Source: Chiayiivirga sp. (GTDB taxonomy: Bacteria; Pseudomonadota; Gammaproteobacteria; Xanthomonadales; Xanthomonadaceae). From it: a DNA stretch of 64,000 nucleotides. The DNA lies in contig JALCLA010000001.1 in the NCBI GenBank assembly GCA_022647565.1, positions 868,001 to 932,000 on the forward strand, in the 5' to 3' direction. Below the pieces are notes generated by a model. That model saw only the letters and a program-made list of their open reading frames with translations, was not told where the DNA came from and did no database searches. A program made the translations under genes and the position numbers. This document shows positions 34,230 through 44,464 of this stretch, piece after piece. The number at the start of each line of letters is the position of its first letter. Within the stretch, counting starts at the first letter, position 1.

Positions 34230-36188
34230 ATGAACTTCTTCGAACGCCAGGAAGCCGCGCGCAAGACCTCGCGTCGCCTTTTGGTCCTGTTCGCGCTGGC
34301 GGTGATCGCGATCGTCGCCACCGTCTGCGCCGCGGTGCTGCTGGCGCTGGGCGTGGCGGCACCGAGCGATACCCTGCAGGCACAGGGCTTCGTGGCCTTC
34401 GCGCAGGAGCGCAGCGGCGCGCTCGGCTTGGCCGGATTCGCCACGCTTGCAACCGTCGCGATTGCCTCGCTGACCCGAATCTCCTCGCTGCGAGCCGGTG
34501 GCGACGCGGTGGCGCGCCAGCTGGGCGGCACGCCGGTGCCGGAGGAAACGCGAGACCCGCAGCTGCGCCGCCTGCGCAACGTGGTGGAGGAGATCGCGAT
34601 CGCGTCCTGCGTGCCGGTGCCCGACATCTACGTGCTGGAACAGGAAGCCTCAATCAACGCCTTCGCCGCCGGCTATTCGCCCAGCGATGCTGCGGTGGCG
34701 GTGACGCGCGGAGCGCTGGAGCGGCTAAACCGCGACGAACTCCAGGGCGTGATCGCGCACGAATTCAGCCACGTGCTGAACGGCGACATGCGACTCAACA
34801 TCCGCCTCATGGGCGTGCTTTTCGGCATCCTCGTGCTCGGCATCATCGGGCGCAAGGTGCTGGAGCACTCTCGCGGCGGGCGCAGTTCCAAGGGTGCAGG
34901 CGCGATCCTGCTGATGGCGTTGGCGGTGATGATCGTGGGCTACGTCGGCCTGTTCTTCGGACGCATGATCAAGGCCGGGGTGTCGCGCCAGCGCGAATAC
35001 CTGGCCGATGCCTCGGCGGTGCAATTCACGCGCCAGACCGAGGGCATCGCCGGTGCGCTGAAAAAGATCGCCGGGCTGCCGGCGGGTTCGAAGCTCGCCG
35101 CGGCAGAAGCCGAAGAAGTGAGCCACATGTTGTTCGGTGACGGCGTCGGGTACTCCTCGTTGTTTGCCACGCATCCGCCGCTGCTGGATCGCATCCAGGC
35201 GCTGGACAAGCATTTCAAGCCGGCGCAGCTGGGCGAACTGGCCAGGAAGTGGGCGAAGCAGATGCCGCGCGGGCTGGAAGAAGACCTAGCACTCGGACTC
35301 ACCGAAGGCAGCCGCGGTGCGGGCGCCTCCCTGCCGCCACAGCGGGCCGAGCTCGCGGTGGATGCGCAGTCGGTGTCGGCCCAGGTGGGCGCACCCGCCG
35401 CCGACGATTTCCGTCGCGCGGGAGCGATCGGCATGGCGTTGCCCGAAGCCTTGCGCGAGGCCGCACAGCGTCCGTCCGACGCGATGGCGCTGGTGCTGGC
35501 CTTGCTGCTCGATGCCGCGGATGCGGTGCGTGGGCAGCAGCTGGAAACGATCGGGTCGCAGTTCGATCCGGCGCTGGCCGAGGCGACCCTGGTCCAGTTC
35601 CAGGCCCAGGTCGGGCTGCACCCGATGCTGCGCCTGCCCTTGGCGGCGCTTGCGTTCCCGCTGTTGCGCCGTCGTCCGCGGCCGGAGCTCGAGCAGTTCC
35701 TGCAGACCTGCGAAGACCTGATCCATCAAGACGGCCAGATCGGACTGTTCGAATACTGCCTGGCGCGCCTGTTGCGCCGGCAGGTGATGGAAGCGCTCGA
35801 TCCCTCGCGCTATCGCGCAGCCGGCCGACGCAAGCTTGCGCAGTGCCAAGGCGAACTCGCGGACTTGTTCGCAGTGCTCGCGCAGCACGGCCACGACAGC
35901 GAGGCGGCCGCGCGGCGCGCCTTCGGCACCGGTTTGGCACAGGTGCTGCCTGGCGCAACGATGGCCTACGCCCCGCCGCGAGACTGGGTGTCTGCGCTGG
36001 ATCGCGCCCTGCCGCCACTCGATGGGATCGATCCGATCGGCAAGCAGTTGCTGGTCGAGGGCCTGGTTGCGGCGATCAGCCAGGACGGACGCGTGGCCGT
36101 GGCCGAAGCCGAGCTGCTGCGCGTCGTCTGCTCGGCCCTGCATTGTCCGCTGCCGCCGATGCTGGAACACGCAGCCGCCACGCGTTGA
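34230..36188 (+). CDS. M48-family membrane metalloprotease with long C-terminal extension
   Basis: The 652-residue protein has two N-terminal membrane helices (LLVLFALAVIAIVATVCAAV; LGLAGFATLATVAIASLT), an HtpX-like catalytic domain and two more helices around GVLFGILVLGIIG and LLMALAVMIVGYVGLFF. Zinc ligands are in LQGVIAHEFSHVLNGDMRLN (HEFSH, about residue 177) and RQREYLADASAV (Glu). Ordinary HtpX proteins are about 290 residues; here roughly 310 further residues follow (QRAELAVDAQSVSAQVGAPA, LEQFLQTCEDLIHQDGQIGL, LVAAISQDGRVAVAEAELLR), mostly helical, with the last part resembling a TerB-like helix bundle. It is likely a membrane quality-control protease working with LemA. Confidence 0.85.
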   Translation: MNFFERQEAARKTSRRLLVLFALAVIAIVATVCAAVLLALGVAAPSDTLQAQGFVAFAQERSGALGLAGFATLATVAIASLTRISSLRAGGDAVARQLGGTPVPEETRDPQLRRLRNVVEEIAIASCVPVPDIYVLEQEASINAFAAGYSPSDAAVAVTRGALERLNRDELQGVIAHEFSHVLNGDMRLNIRLMGVLFGILVLGIIGRKVLEHSRGGRSSKGAGAILLMALAVMIVGYVGLFFGRMIKAGVSRQREYLADASAVQFTRQTEGIAGALKKIAGLPAGSKLAAAEAEEVSHMLFGDGVGYSSLFATHPPLLDRIQALDKHFKPAQLGELARKWAKQMPRGLEEDLALGLTEGSRGAGASLPPQRAELAVDAQSVSAQVGAPAADDFRRAGAIGMALPEALREAAQRPSDAMALVLALLLDAADAVRGQQLETIGSQFDPALAEATLVQFQAQVGLHPMLRLPLAALAFPLLRRRPRPELEQFLQTCEDLIHQDGQIGLFEYCLARLLRRQVMEALDPSRYRAAGRRKLAQCQGELADLFAVLAQHGHDSEAAARRAFGTGLAQVLPGATMAYAPPRDWVSALDRALPPLDGIDPIGKQLLVEGLVAAISQDGRVAVAEAELLRVVCSALHCPLPPMLEHAAATR

Positions 36189-36284
36189 CTGGCCGGGCGT
36201 GACCGAGGCCTCGACAGGCACCGGTGCACGCACGCGGATACCCGGTCCGCTAGACTGCCACTCCCTTGCATCGGAGCGCAGGCC

Positions 36285-36674
36285 ATGACTCGCCAGTCCA
36301 TCCATTCCGAGCGCGCGCCGGCGGCCATCGGTCCGTACTCGCAAGCGGTGCGCTGCGGTAATACCGTCTACCTGTCGGGCCAGACGCCGCTCGACCCGAG
36401 CACCATGCAGCTGGTCGACGGTGATATTGCGGCACAGACGCGGCGCGTGTTCGACAACCTCAGTGCCGTGTGCGAGGCCGCGGGCGCATCGTTTGCGCAG
36501 GTCGTGCGCGTGGGCATCTATCTCACCGATCTCGGTCACTTCGCCCAGGTCAATGCGGTGATGCAGGAATATTTTCAGGCACCGTACCCGGCACGCTCCA
36601 CCATCGGCGTGGCCTCGCTGCCGCGCGGCGCGCAGGTCGAGATCGATGCCGTGCTGGTGCTGGACGGGGCCTGA
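36285..36674 (+). CDS. ridA: RidA family enamine/imine deaminase
   Basis: RidA hydrolyses reactive 2-aminoacrylate and related imines made by PLP enzymes such as threonine dehydratase. The 129-residue protein has the family features [40 protein letters not shown], and the signature [20 protein letters not shown] containing the catalytic Arg, with Glu near the end (EIDAVLVL). The recG gene follows 33 bases later and may share the transcript. Confidence 0.9.
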   Translation: MTRQSIHSERAPAAIGPYSQAVRCGNTVYLSGQTPLDPSTMQLVDGDIAAQTRRVFDNLSAVCEAAGASFAQVVRVGIYLTDLGHFAQVNAVMQEYFQAPYPARSTIGVASLPRGAQVEIDAVLVLDGA

Positions 36675-36707
36675 GCACCAAGCGGTCGCGCCTGCACGGT
36701 TTCCGCC

Positions 36708-38846
36708 TTGAGTCACGCGCACGACGATCCCGGCCAGATCGCGGTGACGCGCTTGCCCGGCGTGGGCCCGGGCATCGCGGCCAGGCTCGAAGCCTTCGGC
36801 ATCACCCGGCTGCAGGACCTGTGGTTCCACCTGCCGCGCGCGTATGAAGATCGCACTCGGGTGACGCCCATTGCGTGCTTGCAGGCCGGCGTTTCGGCAC
36901 AGGTCGAAGCACGGGTGGAGGCAGTGGAACGCGGGTTCCGCTACCGCCCGCAGTTGCGCGTAGCCCTGATCGACGAGTCGAAGCGCAACCTCACCCTGCG
37001 CTTCTTCCACTTCCGCGCAGCCCAGGCCCAGCAGTTCGTCCCCGGCACCTGGCTGCGCTGTTACGGCGAAGCACGCGACAGCGGCAACGGCTTCGAGATG
37101 GTGCACCCGTCCTACCAGCGCATTGAGGAAGCGGCACGAGGCCGGCTCGAAGGCAGCTTCACCCCGGTTTATCCGGCCACCGAAGGACTGGGCCAGTCGA
37201 CCCTGCTCAAGTGCGTGGCGCGCGCGCTGGAACGCCTGCCGGACGATGCGGATCTGGAACTGTTGCCGGAGTCCATTCGACGCCGGCACGACCTGCCACC
37301 GCTGCGCGAAGCCCTGCTGATTGCACATCGGCCACCGCCGCACGCGGATACGGCGGCATTGCTGGCCGGCACGCATCCGGCGCAGCGGCGTCTCGCCTTC
37401 GAGGAATTGCTGGCCCATCAGCTCAGCCTGCGCCTGCAACGCCTCTCGGTGCGGCGCCATGGCGCACCGGCCTTGCGTCCACCTGGGCGACTCGCGGCCA
37501 GGCTGCTGGCACGCTTGCCTTTCGCATTGACCGCGGCACAACAGCGCGTGCTGGCCGCGATTCGCGCCGACCTCGCCGCTGACGAACCGATGTTGCGCCT
37601 GGTGCAGGGCGACGTGGGTTCCGGCAAGACCGTGGTGGCGGCATTGGCCGCCCTGCACGCGATCGAGTGCGGAACGCAGGCAGCGCTGATGGCACCGACC
37701 GAACTGCTGGCCGAACAGCATTACCAGGCCTTCCAGGCCTGGATGGAGCCACTCGGCATCGACGTGGTGTGGTTGGCCGGCAAGGTCAAGGGCAAGGCGC
37801 GCGCGTCGGCGATGGCGCGCATCGAGGCCGGTGCCGGCATGGTGATCGGCACCCATGCCTTGCTGCAGCAGGGTGTGGGTTTTCAGCAACTGGGCCTGGT
37901 GGTAGTGGACGAACAGCATCGCTTCGGCGTGCACCAGCGCCTGGCCCTGCGCGACAAGGGCAGGGCCGCGCAACTAGTCGGCGGTGATGCCTCGTCGCTG
38001 CAGGCGCCGCATCAGCTGGTGATGACCGCCACCCCGATTCCGCGCACCCTCGCGATGGCGGCCTACGCTGACCTCGACGTCTCGGCAATCGACGAATTGC
38101 CCCCCGGTCGCACGCCGATCCAGACCGTTGCGGTCAGCGTCGAGCGCCGCTCCGAGTTGATCGAGCGCATCCGTGCCGCCTGTGCCGAGGGTCGCCAGGC
38201 CTACTGGGTCTGCACCCTGATCGACGAACTCGATCCGGCGGCCATCGGCACATCGAAGCTCGAAGTGCAGGCGGCACAGAAGACCTTCGGGCTGCTGCAG
38301 CAGCAACTGCCCGAGCTGCGCATCGGCCTCATCCACGGCCGGCTCAAGCCCGGCGAGAAGCAGGCGGTGATGCAGGCGTTCAAGCGTGGCGAGTTGCAGC
38401 TGCTGGTGGCCACCACCGTGATCGAAGTCGGCGTCGATGTGCCGAACGCCAGCCTGATGCTGATCGAGAACGCCGAGCGCCTTGGGCTTGCGCAGTTGCA
38501 CCAGTTGCGTGGGCGGGTCGGACGCGGTGCGCAGGCATCGAGCTGCGTGCTGCTCTACCAGCCGCCGCTGTCGGCGCTGGCGCGCGAGCGTCTCGCGGTG
38601 CTGCGCGAAACCGGCGATGGCTTCGTCATTGCGGAGAAGGACCTCGAACTGCGCGGGCCGGGCGAGTTGCTGGGCACGCGCCAGACCGGGCTGGCCGCCT
38701 TCCGGGTTGCCGATCTGGTGCGTGACGCATCACTCTTGCCGGCGGTGCAGCAGGCGGCCGACGACTTGCTCGCCGCCGATCCGGTGCAGGCCGAGCGGGT
38801 GGTGCTGCGTTGGATCGGCGCTGCAGCGCGCTTTGCCGAGGCATGA
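36708..38846 (+). CDS. recG: ATP-dependent DNA helicase RecG
   Basis: RecG remodels stalled replication forks and recombination intermediates. The 712-residue protein has an N-terminal wedge/OB domain (LPGVGPGIAARLEAFGITRL; VTPIACLQAGVSAQVEARVE), helicase motif I LVQGDVGSGKTVVAALAALH, Ia ALMAPTELLAEQHYQAF, II LVVVDEQHRFGVHQR, III MTATPIPRTLAMA, V TVIEVGVDVPNASLMLIENA and VI LHQLRGRVGRGAQASSCVLL. The C-terminal TRG motif region follows. The start is a TTG at 36708 giving MSHAHDDPGQ; no better start precedes the conserved part. The stop overlaps the next ATG (ATGA). Confidence 0.93.
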   Translation: MSHAHDDPGQIAVTRLPGVGPGIAARLEAFGITRLQDLWFHLPRAYEDRTRVTPIACLQAGVSAQVEARVEAVERGFRYRPQLRVALIDESKRNLTLRFFHFRAAQAQQFVPGTWLRCYGEARDSGNGFEMVHPSYQRIEEAARGRLEGSFTPVYPATEGLGQSTLLKCVARALERLPDDADLELLPESIRRRHDLPPLREALLIAHRPPPHADTAALLAGTHPAQRRLAFEELLAHQLSLRLQRLSVRRHGAPALRPPGRLAARLLARLPFALTAAQQRVLAAIRADLAADEPMLRLVQGDVGSGKTVVAALAALHAIECGTQAALMAPTELLAEQHYQAFQAWMEPLGIDVVWLAGKVKGKARASAMARIEAGAGMVIGTHALLQQGVGFQQLGLVVVDEQHRFGVHQRLALRDKGRAAQLVGGDASSLQAPHQLVMTATPIPRTLAMAAYADLDVSAIDELPPGRTPIQTVAVSVERRSELIERIRAACAEGRQAYWVCTLIDELDPAAIGTSKLEVQAAQKTFGLLQQQLPELRIGLIHGRLKPGEKQAVMQAFKRGELQLLVATTVIEVGVDVPNASLMLIENAERLGLAQLHQLRGRVGRGAQASSCVLLYQPPLSALARERLAVLRETGDGFVIAEKDLELRGPGELLGTRQTGLAAFRVADLVRDASLLPAVQQAADDLLAADPVQAERVVLRWIGAAARFAEA

Positions 38847-39586
38847 ACCTTGCCGAGCGCGCGCGCGCCGCCTGGCGTCGCCTGCAATGGCGCGAGCTTC
38901 GGGCGTGCCTCGGTCCCTGCCCCTACTGCGGTCCGACGCTGCTGCTGCGCCTCGACCGCGACGAAACCGGCGTGCGATGTATCCGCTGCGGTGCCAGCGC
39001 CGTGCATCTCTCCGCGGGATGGGCCTTGGCACCGTGGATCCGGCATCTGCCTGCCTGGCACGCGTACGAACTGTCCTCGCGCGGCCCGCTGGTCGACGCC
39101 CTGCGGCGACGCTGTCGCCATCTGACGCTGTCCGAGTTCTTCGAGGATGTGGCGCCGGGCACGCTACGAGCCGGGGTGCGCTGCGAGGATGTGCAGCGGC
39201 TGAGCTTTCCGGACGCCTGTTTCGACCTGGTCACCCACACCGAGGTGTTCGAACATGTCCCCGACGATGCCGCCGGATGGCGCGAACTGTGGCGGGTGCT
39301 GCGCCCTGGAGGCGTGATGCTGTTCACCGTGCCGATCAGTGACGCGGCGCAGACCGTGGAGCGCGCCGTCTTGCGGGATGGCGGAATCGAGCACCTGCTG
39401 CCGCCGGCCTGGCACTCCGACCGATTGCGTGGCACCAGTCGCGTGCTTTGTTTCCGCGACTATGGACGCGATATCGTGGAGCGGGTCGCGGCCGCCGGTT
39501 TCACCGACGTCGCCTTGTCCATCCCCGATCCGCGCGTGCCCTGGAAGGCCGGGCGCCGCGTGGTCACAGCCAGGAAAAGCGCATGA
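38843..39586 (+). CDS. SAM-dependent methyltransferase with N-terminal zinc ribbon
   Basis: The 247-residue protein starts with a four-cysteine ribbon (CPYCGPTLLLRLD..VRCIRCG) followed by a class I methyltransferase domain. The usual glycine-rich motif I is atypical (RRRCRHLTLSEFFEDVAPG), while the later motifs are clear: VQRLSFPDACFDLVTHTEVF, EHVPDDAAGWRELWRVLRPG and GVMLFTVPIS. This pattern is seen in methyltransferases of glycan or surface-polymer clusters, but the substrate is not known. The gene is coupled by ATGA overlaps to recG upstream and the nucleoside hydrolase downstream, an operon without an obvious common pathway. Confidence 0.75.
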   Translation: MNLAERARAAWRRLQWRELRACLGPCPYCGPTLLLRLDRDETGVRCIRCGASAVHLSAGWALAPWIRHLPAWHAYELSSRGPLVDALRRRCRHLTLSEFFEDVAPGTLRAGVRCEDVQRLSFPDACFDLVTHTEVFEHVPDDAAGWRELWRVLRPGGVMLFTVPISDAAQTVERAVLRDGGIEHLLPPAWHSDRLRGTSRVLCFRDYGRDIVERVAAAGFTDVALSIPDPRVPWKAGRRVVTARKSA

Positions 39587-40515
39587 AGCGGCAGCCGCTG
39601 TTGATCGACACCGACCCGGGCGTGGACGACGCGCTCGCGATCCTGATGGCCTTGCGCCATCCCGCGGCCGAGGTCCTTGCCCTTACCATCGCTGCCGGCA
39701 ACGTCGGCCTCACGCATACCGTGGCAAACGCGCTCAAGCTCGTCGAGGTGGCGGGAGTGGATGTTCCGGTGTACCCGGGCTGCGCCACGCCGCTGGTACA
39801 CGCAGCGGAAGACGCGGCCTACGTGCACGGCCGCGACGGATTCGGCGACACCGGCTACACCCCGGCGCGGCGCCGCGCCCGGCACGAACATGCGGCGCTC
39901 GCCATGCTGCGGCTGAGCCGCGAACGCGCCGGCGAGTTGACCTTCGTGATGCTGGGCCCGCTGACCAACCTGGCGCTGGCACTGCGCCTCGATCCGACCC
40001 TGCCCGAACGCGTTCCGCGCCTCGTGCTGATGGGCGGCGCTGTGACCGGCCACGGCAACACACGGGTGCCGGTGGAGTTCAATTTCGGCTTCGATCCGGA
40101 AGCCGCGCACGTGGTCTGTTCGGCCTGGCCGCGGTTCGACGTGGCGGACTGGGAAGCCACGCTGCGGCACGGCATCGCGCATGCCATTTTCGACGCATGG
40201 TTGGCCGGCGGCGACAGCACCGGTCGCTTCTACGATGCGATCTCGCGTCAGACCCGGGCATGGTCGGAGGGCAAGCGCGGCAGCGACTGGCACTCGGCCG
40301 ATGGCCTGGCGATGGCCGTCGTGCTCGAACCCGAGGGCGTGCTGGAATGGCAGGAGCGACCGCTGGCGATCGAAAGCGGCGGCGCGCTCAGCCGCGGCGC
40401 CAGCGTGGTGGACTGGGCTCGGCGCAGCGGCGCGCCCGACAACGCCCGCATTGCATTGCGATACGAGCGCGAACGCTTCCACCGCATGATCCGGGTTGCA
40501 CTCGGCGCCGGGTAG
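39583..40515 (+). CDS. Inosine/uridine-preferring nucleoside hydrolase
   Basis: The enzyme cleaves ribonucleosides to base and ribose in a Ca(2+)-dependent reaction. The 310-residue protein has the metal-binding N-terminus LLIDTDPGVDDALAILMALR, then LTIAAGNVGLTHTVANALKL, LTFVMLGPLTNLALALRLDP, VLMGGAVTGHGNTRVPVEFN with FNFGFDPEAAHVV, and a C-terminal Asp in HSADGLAMAVVLEPEG. Specificity (IU versus CU type) cannot be told. Its ribose product fits the ribokinase and nucleoside transporter near 12-13 kb. It converges with the channel gene, 3 bases between stops. Confidence 0.88.
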   Translation: MKRQPLLIDTDPGVDDALAILMALRHPAAEVLALTIAAGNVGLTHTVANALKLVEVAGVDVPVYPGCATPLVHAAEDAAYVHGRDGFGDTGYTPARRRARHEHAALAMLRLSRERAGELTFVMLGPLTNLALALRLDPTLPERVPRLVLMGGAVTGHGNTRVPVEFNFGFDPEAAHVVCSAWPRFDVADWEATLRHGIAHAIFDAWLAGGDSTGRFYDAISRQTRAWSEGKRGSDWHSADGLAMAVVLEPEGVLEWQERPLAIESGGALSRGASVVDWARRSGAPDNARIALRYERERFHRMIRVALGAG

Positions 40516-40518
40516 ATC

Positions 40519-43500
40519 TCAGCGTTTCGGTGCCGGAGCGGGCCGCGTGCCCGCTTCGAGGGCGTCGAGGTGGGGCGGTGCGTTGCGCACCCAGAGATCC
40601 ATCTGCGGGAAGGCGATCTCGACGCCGCGCTCGCGGAACACCTCGATGATGTTCTCCAGCAGCGCGTTGCGCACCCGATTGCGATCGAGGATCTCGCCCA
40701 CGAAGACTCGTAGTTCGAAATCGAGGGTGCTCGCGCCCAGGCTGAGCAACCAGCACGTAGGCGGCGGATCGCGCAGCACCCGCGCATCGGCGCGGGCCAG
40801 GTCCAGCAACAGTTGGCGCACGCTGTCCGCATCGCTGGAGTAGGCCACGCCGATCTTGAGCACGACGCGGGTGACGGTGTCCGACAAGGTCCAGTTGACG
40901 AAGCGCTCGGTGATGAAGGTCTTGTTCGGAACCACCACTTCCTTGTTGTCCCAGTCCATCACCGTGGTCGCGCGGGTGCGGATGCGGGTGACGGTGCCTT
41001 CGACCTCGCCGATGGTGATGATGTCGCCGACGCGATAGGGTCGCTCGAACAGGATGATCAGGCCCGACACGAAGTTGGCGAAGATTTCCTGCAGGCCGAA
41101 ACCCAGGCCAACCGTGAGCGCGGCGGCCATCCACTGCAACTGGCTCCAACGCATGCCGAGCAGCCCGAGGCCGGCAATCACGCCGCCGATCGCGATCACG
41201 TAGCGGCTCAGGCTGGTGATGGCGTAGCGCGTGGGCGCGTCGATGTGGATGCGCGACAACAGGCCCAGTTCGACCAGCCCCGGCAGATTGCGTGCCGCGA
41301 TGACGGTGAGCAGCAGCACGGCCAGGCCGAGCAGCACGTCGCGCAGGGTGACCGCACTGGAGAGCGGCTTGCCATCCGCGCCAAGGCTGCTGCTGCCCCA
41401 CATCACGACTTCGTCCAGGCGCGCGAGCGCCGGCAGCACGTCCGACCACACCCACAGCAAGCTCACCGCCACCAGGGCGATCGTGAGTGCCCGCAGCAGG
41501 CGGCGGGTCTGCGCATTGATGCTCTCAAGCGTCACCTCTTCCGGTTCGAGGTCGGGCATGGCATCGCCGGTGGCGTTGCCGGACGCGTCGTCGGAGCCCG
41601 ACTCGTTGCTGCGCTTCTGTTCCAGGCGCTTGAGCGCGAGGCGGCGCTCGCCCAGCAGGAACCAGCGCGCGATCATGCCGTGCAGCAACGCCACCGCGAG
41701 CAGGGTGCCGGCGCTCATCCACACGCAGCTGAGCATCACGCCGGCGGTCAGCACGTAGCCTTGCAGGGCGAGGCCGACCAGCAGCATGAGCAGGCCCGGC
41801 AGCAACAGGCGCAGGGCCTGTCGCAATCGTGCCGGCTCGATGCGGGCGACGCCGCGCGGCGTCCACACGGCGCCGGGCGCGAGAACTCGCCAGCTCAAGT
41901 GCGCGCCAATCACGCAGAACGCGAGCAGCATCAGGCGTGCCGCGGCATCGATGGCCGGTTCCTGGGCTCGTACGAAGGCCAGGGTGATGAGCCATTGCAA
42001 GGGCAACAGGCCGAATGCGAGCCATGGCAGGGTGGATCGCAAGGCACCGCGGCGTGCCCGCGTCCAGCGGAAATGCAGGTGGGCCAGGCCGCGTTCGCGG
42101 GTCACCCAGTGCAGCACCTGCCACAACAGCACGCCACTGGCGAGCGACATCAGGCTCAGGCCAAGCGAGGCGGTGAATTTGCCCGAGGTACCTGCGTGTC
42201 GCAGCAGCCAACCCAGCATGGCTAGGAGCAAGGGCCAGGGCAGGGCGGCGAGCAGGGTCAGCAACAGCGAACGCGCGCTGTAACGATAACGGTCGGTTCG
42301 CACCCGCATCAGGGGCTGCGACAACTCGTCGAGGCGCGCCGGGACGCGCAGCCGCAACCACAGGAGTGCCAGGAAGACCAGCATTCCCAAGGCCACCAGG
42401 GGCCCGCGTGCGACTACCGACTCGTGCAGCAACCTGGCAGAGGTCTGGTAGCGCGAGAGCTTGAACAGATCGCCCCAGCCTGCCGTCTGGCGCTGCAGCC
42501 AGCCCAGCCCGACAGGTTCGTGGCTCGGAACCCAGAGCAGGCGACGATCGAGGATCTGGCGCAACTCGCGCGTGCCTGCGAGCTGCTCCTGCAGGGCGCG
42601 TTCAAGCTGAACCAGCGCGTCGGACAGGTCGCGCTGCGCGGCTTCGAGGCGTGGCAGGAGATCGGCGCGGGTCGCGAACAGGCTGGTCAGTTCACTGCGC
42701 AAGCGATCCGTTTCCGGGGCCTCGTCGCTGTCGATAGCCCCGAGCGTGTCCGCCACGACGCGGTCGGGGGCGTCGAGCCGGTCGCGCTGTTCGTCAAGTT
42801 CGATCAGTCGCAGCTGCAGCTTCGCGTAGCGGCGGCGGGTGGCGTCGAGCTCGCTTGCGAGCTTTTCGGGTTCCGCCAGGCGGAGGCGCTCGCTCAGCAG
42901 GATCAGGCCGATTCCATCGTCCTCCGCGCCGAGCGCAAGGCGCGCGCGCGTGTTGCGCAGCGACTCGGCGACGTTGGCGCGGTCACGCTGCGCACGACGC
43001 ACGCGCTCGCTGGCTTCGCGCAGCGCGAGGGCCGTGCGTTCCAGTTCCTCGCCGAAAGCCAGGTTGGCATCGGCTTCGCGCTGCACCGTGGTCTCGCCTG
43101 AGGCCACGGCCGCCTGCTCGGTGCGCAAGCGCTGCATCAGGGCGCTGATCTCGGCGTCGCTGCGCTCGGCAAGCAGCGCTTCCAGCACGTCGATTTCGCG
43201 CGCGTTCAATTCGGTCTCGCGCTGCAGTATCCGTTGCCGCAGTTCCAGCAAGCGGCGCTGCTCGGGCAGCTGGGTCTGTTCGGCTTCGAGCTGCAACACG
43301 CGTGCCGCGGCCAGTCGTTGGGCCGCGCTCGAGCCCAGCGCCGCAACCCTGTCGATCGTGTCGGTGCCGCCCGGCAGCACCAGCGCGCGCAGCCGGTCCA
43401 CATCTTGCCGCTGCTTGGCGAGTTCCTCGGTCAAGGCGGCAGGACGCGCCACCACGGCGGCCAACTCGGAAGTCACGGCGCTGCGCTCGATCTCCGATTG

Positions 43501-43971
43501 CTCCGCCATGCGTCGCGCTTCGGCCAGGCGCCGCGCCAGTTCGTCGTGCGCGACCCGCGCCGGCAGTTGCGCGCGCCAGCGGCGGAACGCCTCGGACGGG
43601 TCCTCCGAAAGCGTGCGCTCCAGTCGTGCGAGCTCGGCCAGCCGTGCTGGCTGGGTGTCGCGCAAGGAGCGTGCTTCGGCCAGCAGTCGATCCGCCTCGC
43701 GGTCGGCGGCGAGCGCCGTCGAGAGCAGTTTTTCGTTCGCGTCGCGCACGGCGGCGTCAAGCGCGTCCAGCTCCGCCCGGGCCTGCTCGATCCGCGGTGC
43801 CAGCGAGGGCGCAGGTCGGTCGACGGCATCCTGTGCCGCCAGGGCGGATTGCGCCGTGGCAGTGATTGCAGCCAGGCACCAGGCAAGGCGAATCAGGTAC
43901 TTGGGTGAGCAGACTCGGATGGGCGGCACGTAATGACAGACTTGCAGCGGCGAGGATCGAAAGGGTATCAT
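40519..43971 (-). CDS. mscK: Large mechanosensitive channel of the MscK/KefA type
   Basis: The 1150-residue inner-membrane protein opens under membrane tension to release solutes. It has an export signal near the start ([20 protein letters not shown]), a long periplasmic coiled-coil region (residues about 60-490; [20 protein letters not shown] and many Glu/Arg/Leu heptads), eight or more membrane helices from about 520, and the MscS core at the C-terminus: [60 protein letters not shown] and [20 protein letters not shown]. The ATG at 43971 is used; a GTG some 20 codons in ([10 protein letters not shown]) gives a more conventional signal peptide. It is divergent from rpmE2. Confidence 0.87.
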   Translation of the reverse strand: MIPFRSSPLQVCHYVPPIRVCSPKYLIRLAWCLAAITATAQSALAAQDAVDRPAPSLAPRIEQARAELDALDAAVRDANEKLLSTALAADREADRLLAEARSLRDTQPARLAELARLERTLSEDPSEAFRRWRAQLPARVAHDELARRLAEARRMAEQSEIERSAVTSELAAVVARPAALTEELAKQRQDVDRLRALVLPGGTDTIDRVAALGSSAAQRLAAARVLQLEAEQTQLPEQRRLLELRQRILQRETELNAREIDVLEALLAERSDAEISALMQRLRTEQAAVASGETTVQREADANLAFGEELERTALALREASERVRRAQRDRANVAESLRNTRARLALGAEDDGIGLILLSERLRLAEPEKLASELDATRRRYAKLQLRLIELDEQRDRLDAPDRVVADTLGAIDSDEAPETDRLRSELTSLFATRADLLPRLEAAQRDLSDALVQLERALQEQLAGTRELRQILDRRLLWVPSHEPVGLGWLQRQTAGWGDLFKLSRYQTSARLLHESVVARGPLVALGMLVFLALLWLRLRVPARLDELSQPLMRVRTDRYRYSARSLLLTLLAALPWPLLLAMLGWLLRHAGTSGKFTASLGLSLMSLASGVLLWQVLHWVTRERGLAHLHFRWTRARRGALRSTLPWLAFGLLPLQWLITLAFVRAQEPAIDAAARLMLLAFCVIGAHLSWRVLAPGAVWTPRGVARIEPARLRQALRLLLPGLLMLLVGLALQGYVLTAGVMLSCVWMSAGTLLAVALLHGMIARWFLLGERRLALKRLEQKRSNESGSDDASGNATGDAMPDLEPEEVTLESINAQTRRLLRALTIALVAVSLLWVWSDVLPALARLDEVVMWGSSSLGADGKPLSSAVTLRDVLLGLAVLLLTVIAARNLPGLVELGLLSRIHIDAPTRYAITSLSRYVIAIGGVIAGLGLLGMRWSQLQWMAAALTVGLGFGLQEIFANFVSGLIILFERPYRVGDIITIGEVEGTVTRIRTRATTVMDWDNKEVVVPNKTFITERFVNWTLSDTVTRVVLKIGVAYSSDADSVRQLLLDLARADARVLRDPPPTCWLLSLGASTLDFELRVFVGEILDRNRVRNALLENIIEVFRERGVEIAFPQMDLWVRNAPPHLDALEAGTRPAPAPKR

Positions 43972-44018
43972 GCCGCTCTTTTCCCGCCGGGTCCGTGTTC
44001 CGGCACCAGGACCGACTC

Positions 44019-44264
44019 ATGAAAGCCGACATCCATCCCAAGTATCAGGACGTAGTGTTCCAGGACCTGTCCTCGGACTTTTCGTTCCTCACCCGCTCCA
44101 CCCTCTCCAGCAAGGAGAAGGTCAAGTGGCAAGACGGCCAGGAATACCCGCTGATCAAGGTGGATATCTCCTCGCACTCGCATCCGTTCTACACCGGCAA
44201 GCACAAGATCATGGATACCGGTGGCCGCGTGGACAAGTTCCGCAAGCGCTACGCCAAGTCCTGA
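44019..44264 (+). CDS. rpmE2: Ribosomal protein bL31, type B (zinc-independent)
   Basis: The 81-residue protein has the bL31 pattern [40 protein letters not shown] and [14 protein letters not shown]. It lacks the Cys pairs of the zinc-binding form, so it is the C-minus paralogue that replaces the zinc form under zinc limitation and is often Zur-regulated; no clear Zur box was seen here. The start is the ATG of [10 protein letters not shown] strong terminator follows before gltA. Confidence 0.93.
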   Translation: MKADIHPKYQDVVFQDLSSDFSFLTRSTLSSKEKVKWQDGQEYPLIKVDISSHSHPFYTGKHKIMDTGGRVDKFRKRYAKS

Positions 44265-44309
44265 TCCGCGCGTCGGCCGCAGCGCGGCCTCGCGCTTTGC
44301 ATCGCATCG

Positions 44310-44338
44310 AACGCCGCCCGCCTGTCGGGCGGCGTTTT
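44310..44338 (+). terminator. Terminator after rpmE2
   Basis: ACGCCGCCCG and CGGGCGGCGT form a perfect 10-bp stem with a CCTGT loop, followed by TTTGC. Confidence 0.85.
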
Positions 44339-44352
44339 GCTATGCGATAATT

Positions 44353-44366
44353 CAAACGGTGGTTTG
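44353..44366 (+). promoter_or_regulatory. PsrA-like operator upstream of gltA
   Basis: CAAACGGTGGTTTG fits the pattern CAAAC-N4-GTTTG known for the TetR-family fatty-acid regulator PsrA, inside a longer inverted repeat TCAAAC/GTTTGA. It lies about 100 bases before the gltA start. PsrA control of TCA-cycle genes is recorded in some gammaproteobacteria. No psrA gene is in the window, so the regulator is inferred. Confidence 0.5.
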
Positions 44367-44464
44367 ATCCGGACGGAGTCGCGGCCCACGGCAGCGCGCG
44401 CTGCCCGCCGCTCCGGCAAGGAGACGCCTGCCACCCCTCGAATTCGAAATCAGGAGAACACGCC

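Noticed and set aside
43942..43971. A sigma-70 promoter for rpmE2 (TTGCAG, TATCAT)
   Set aside because: The -35 matches only half of the consensus and it lies across the start of the divergent channel gene; evidence is too weak.
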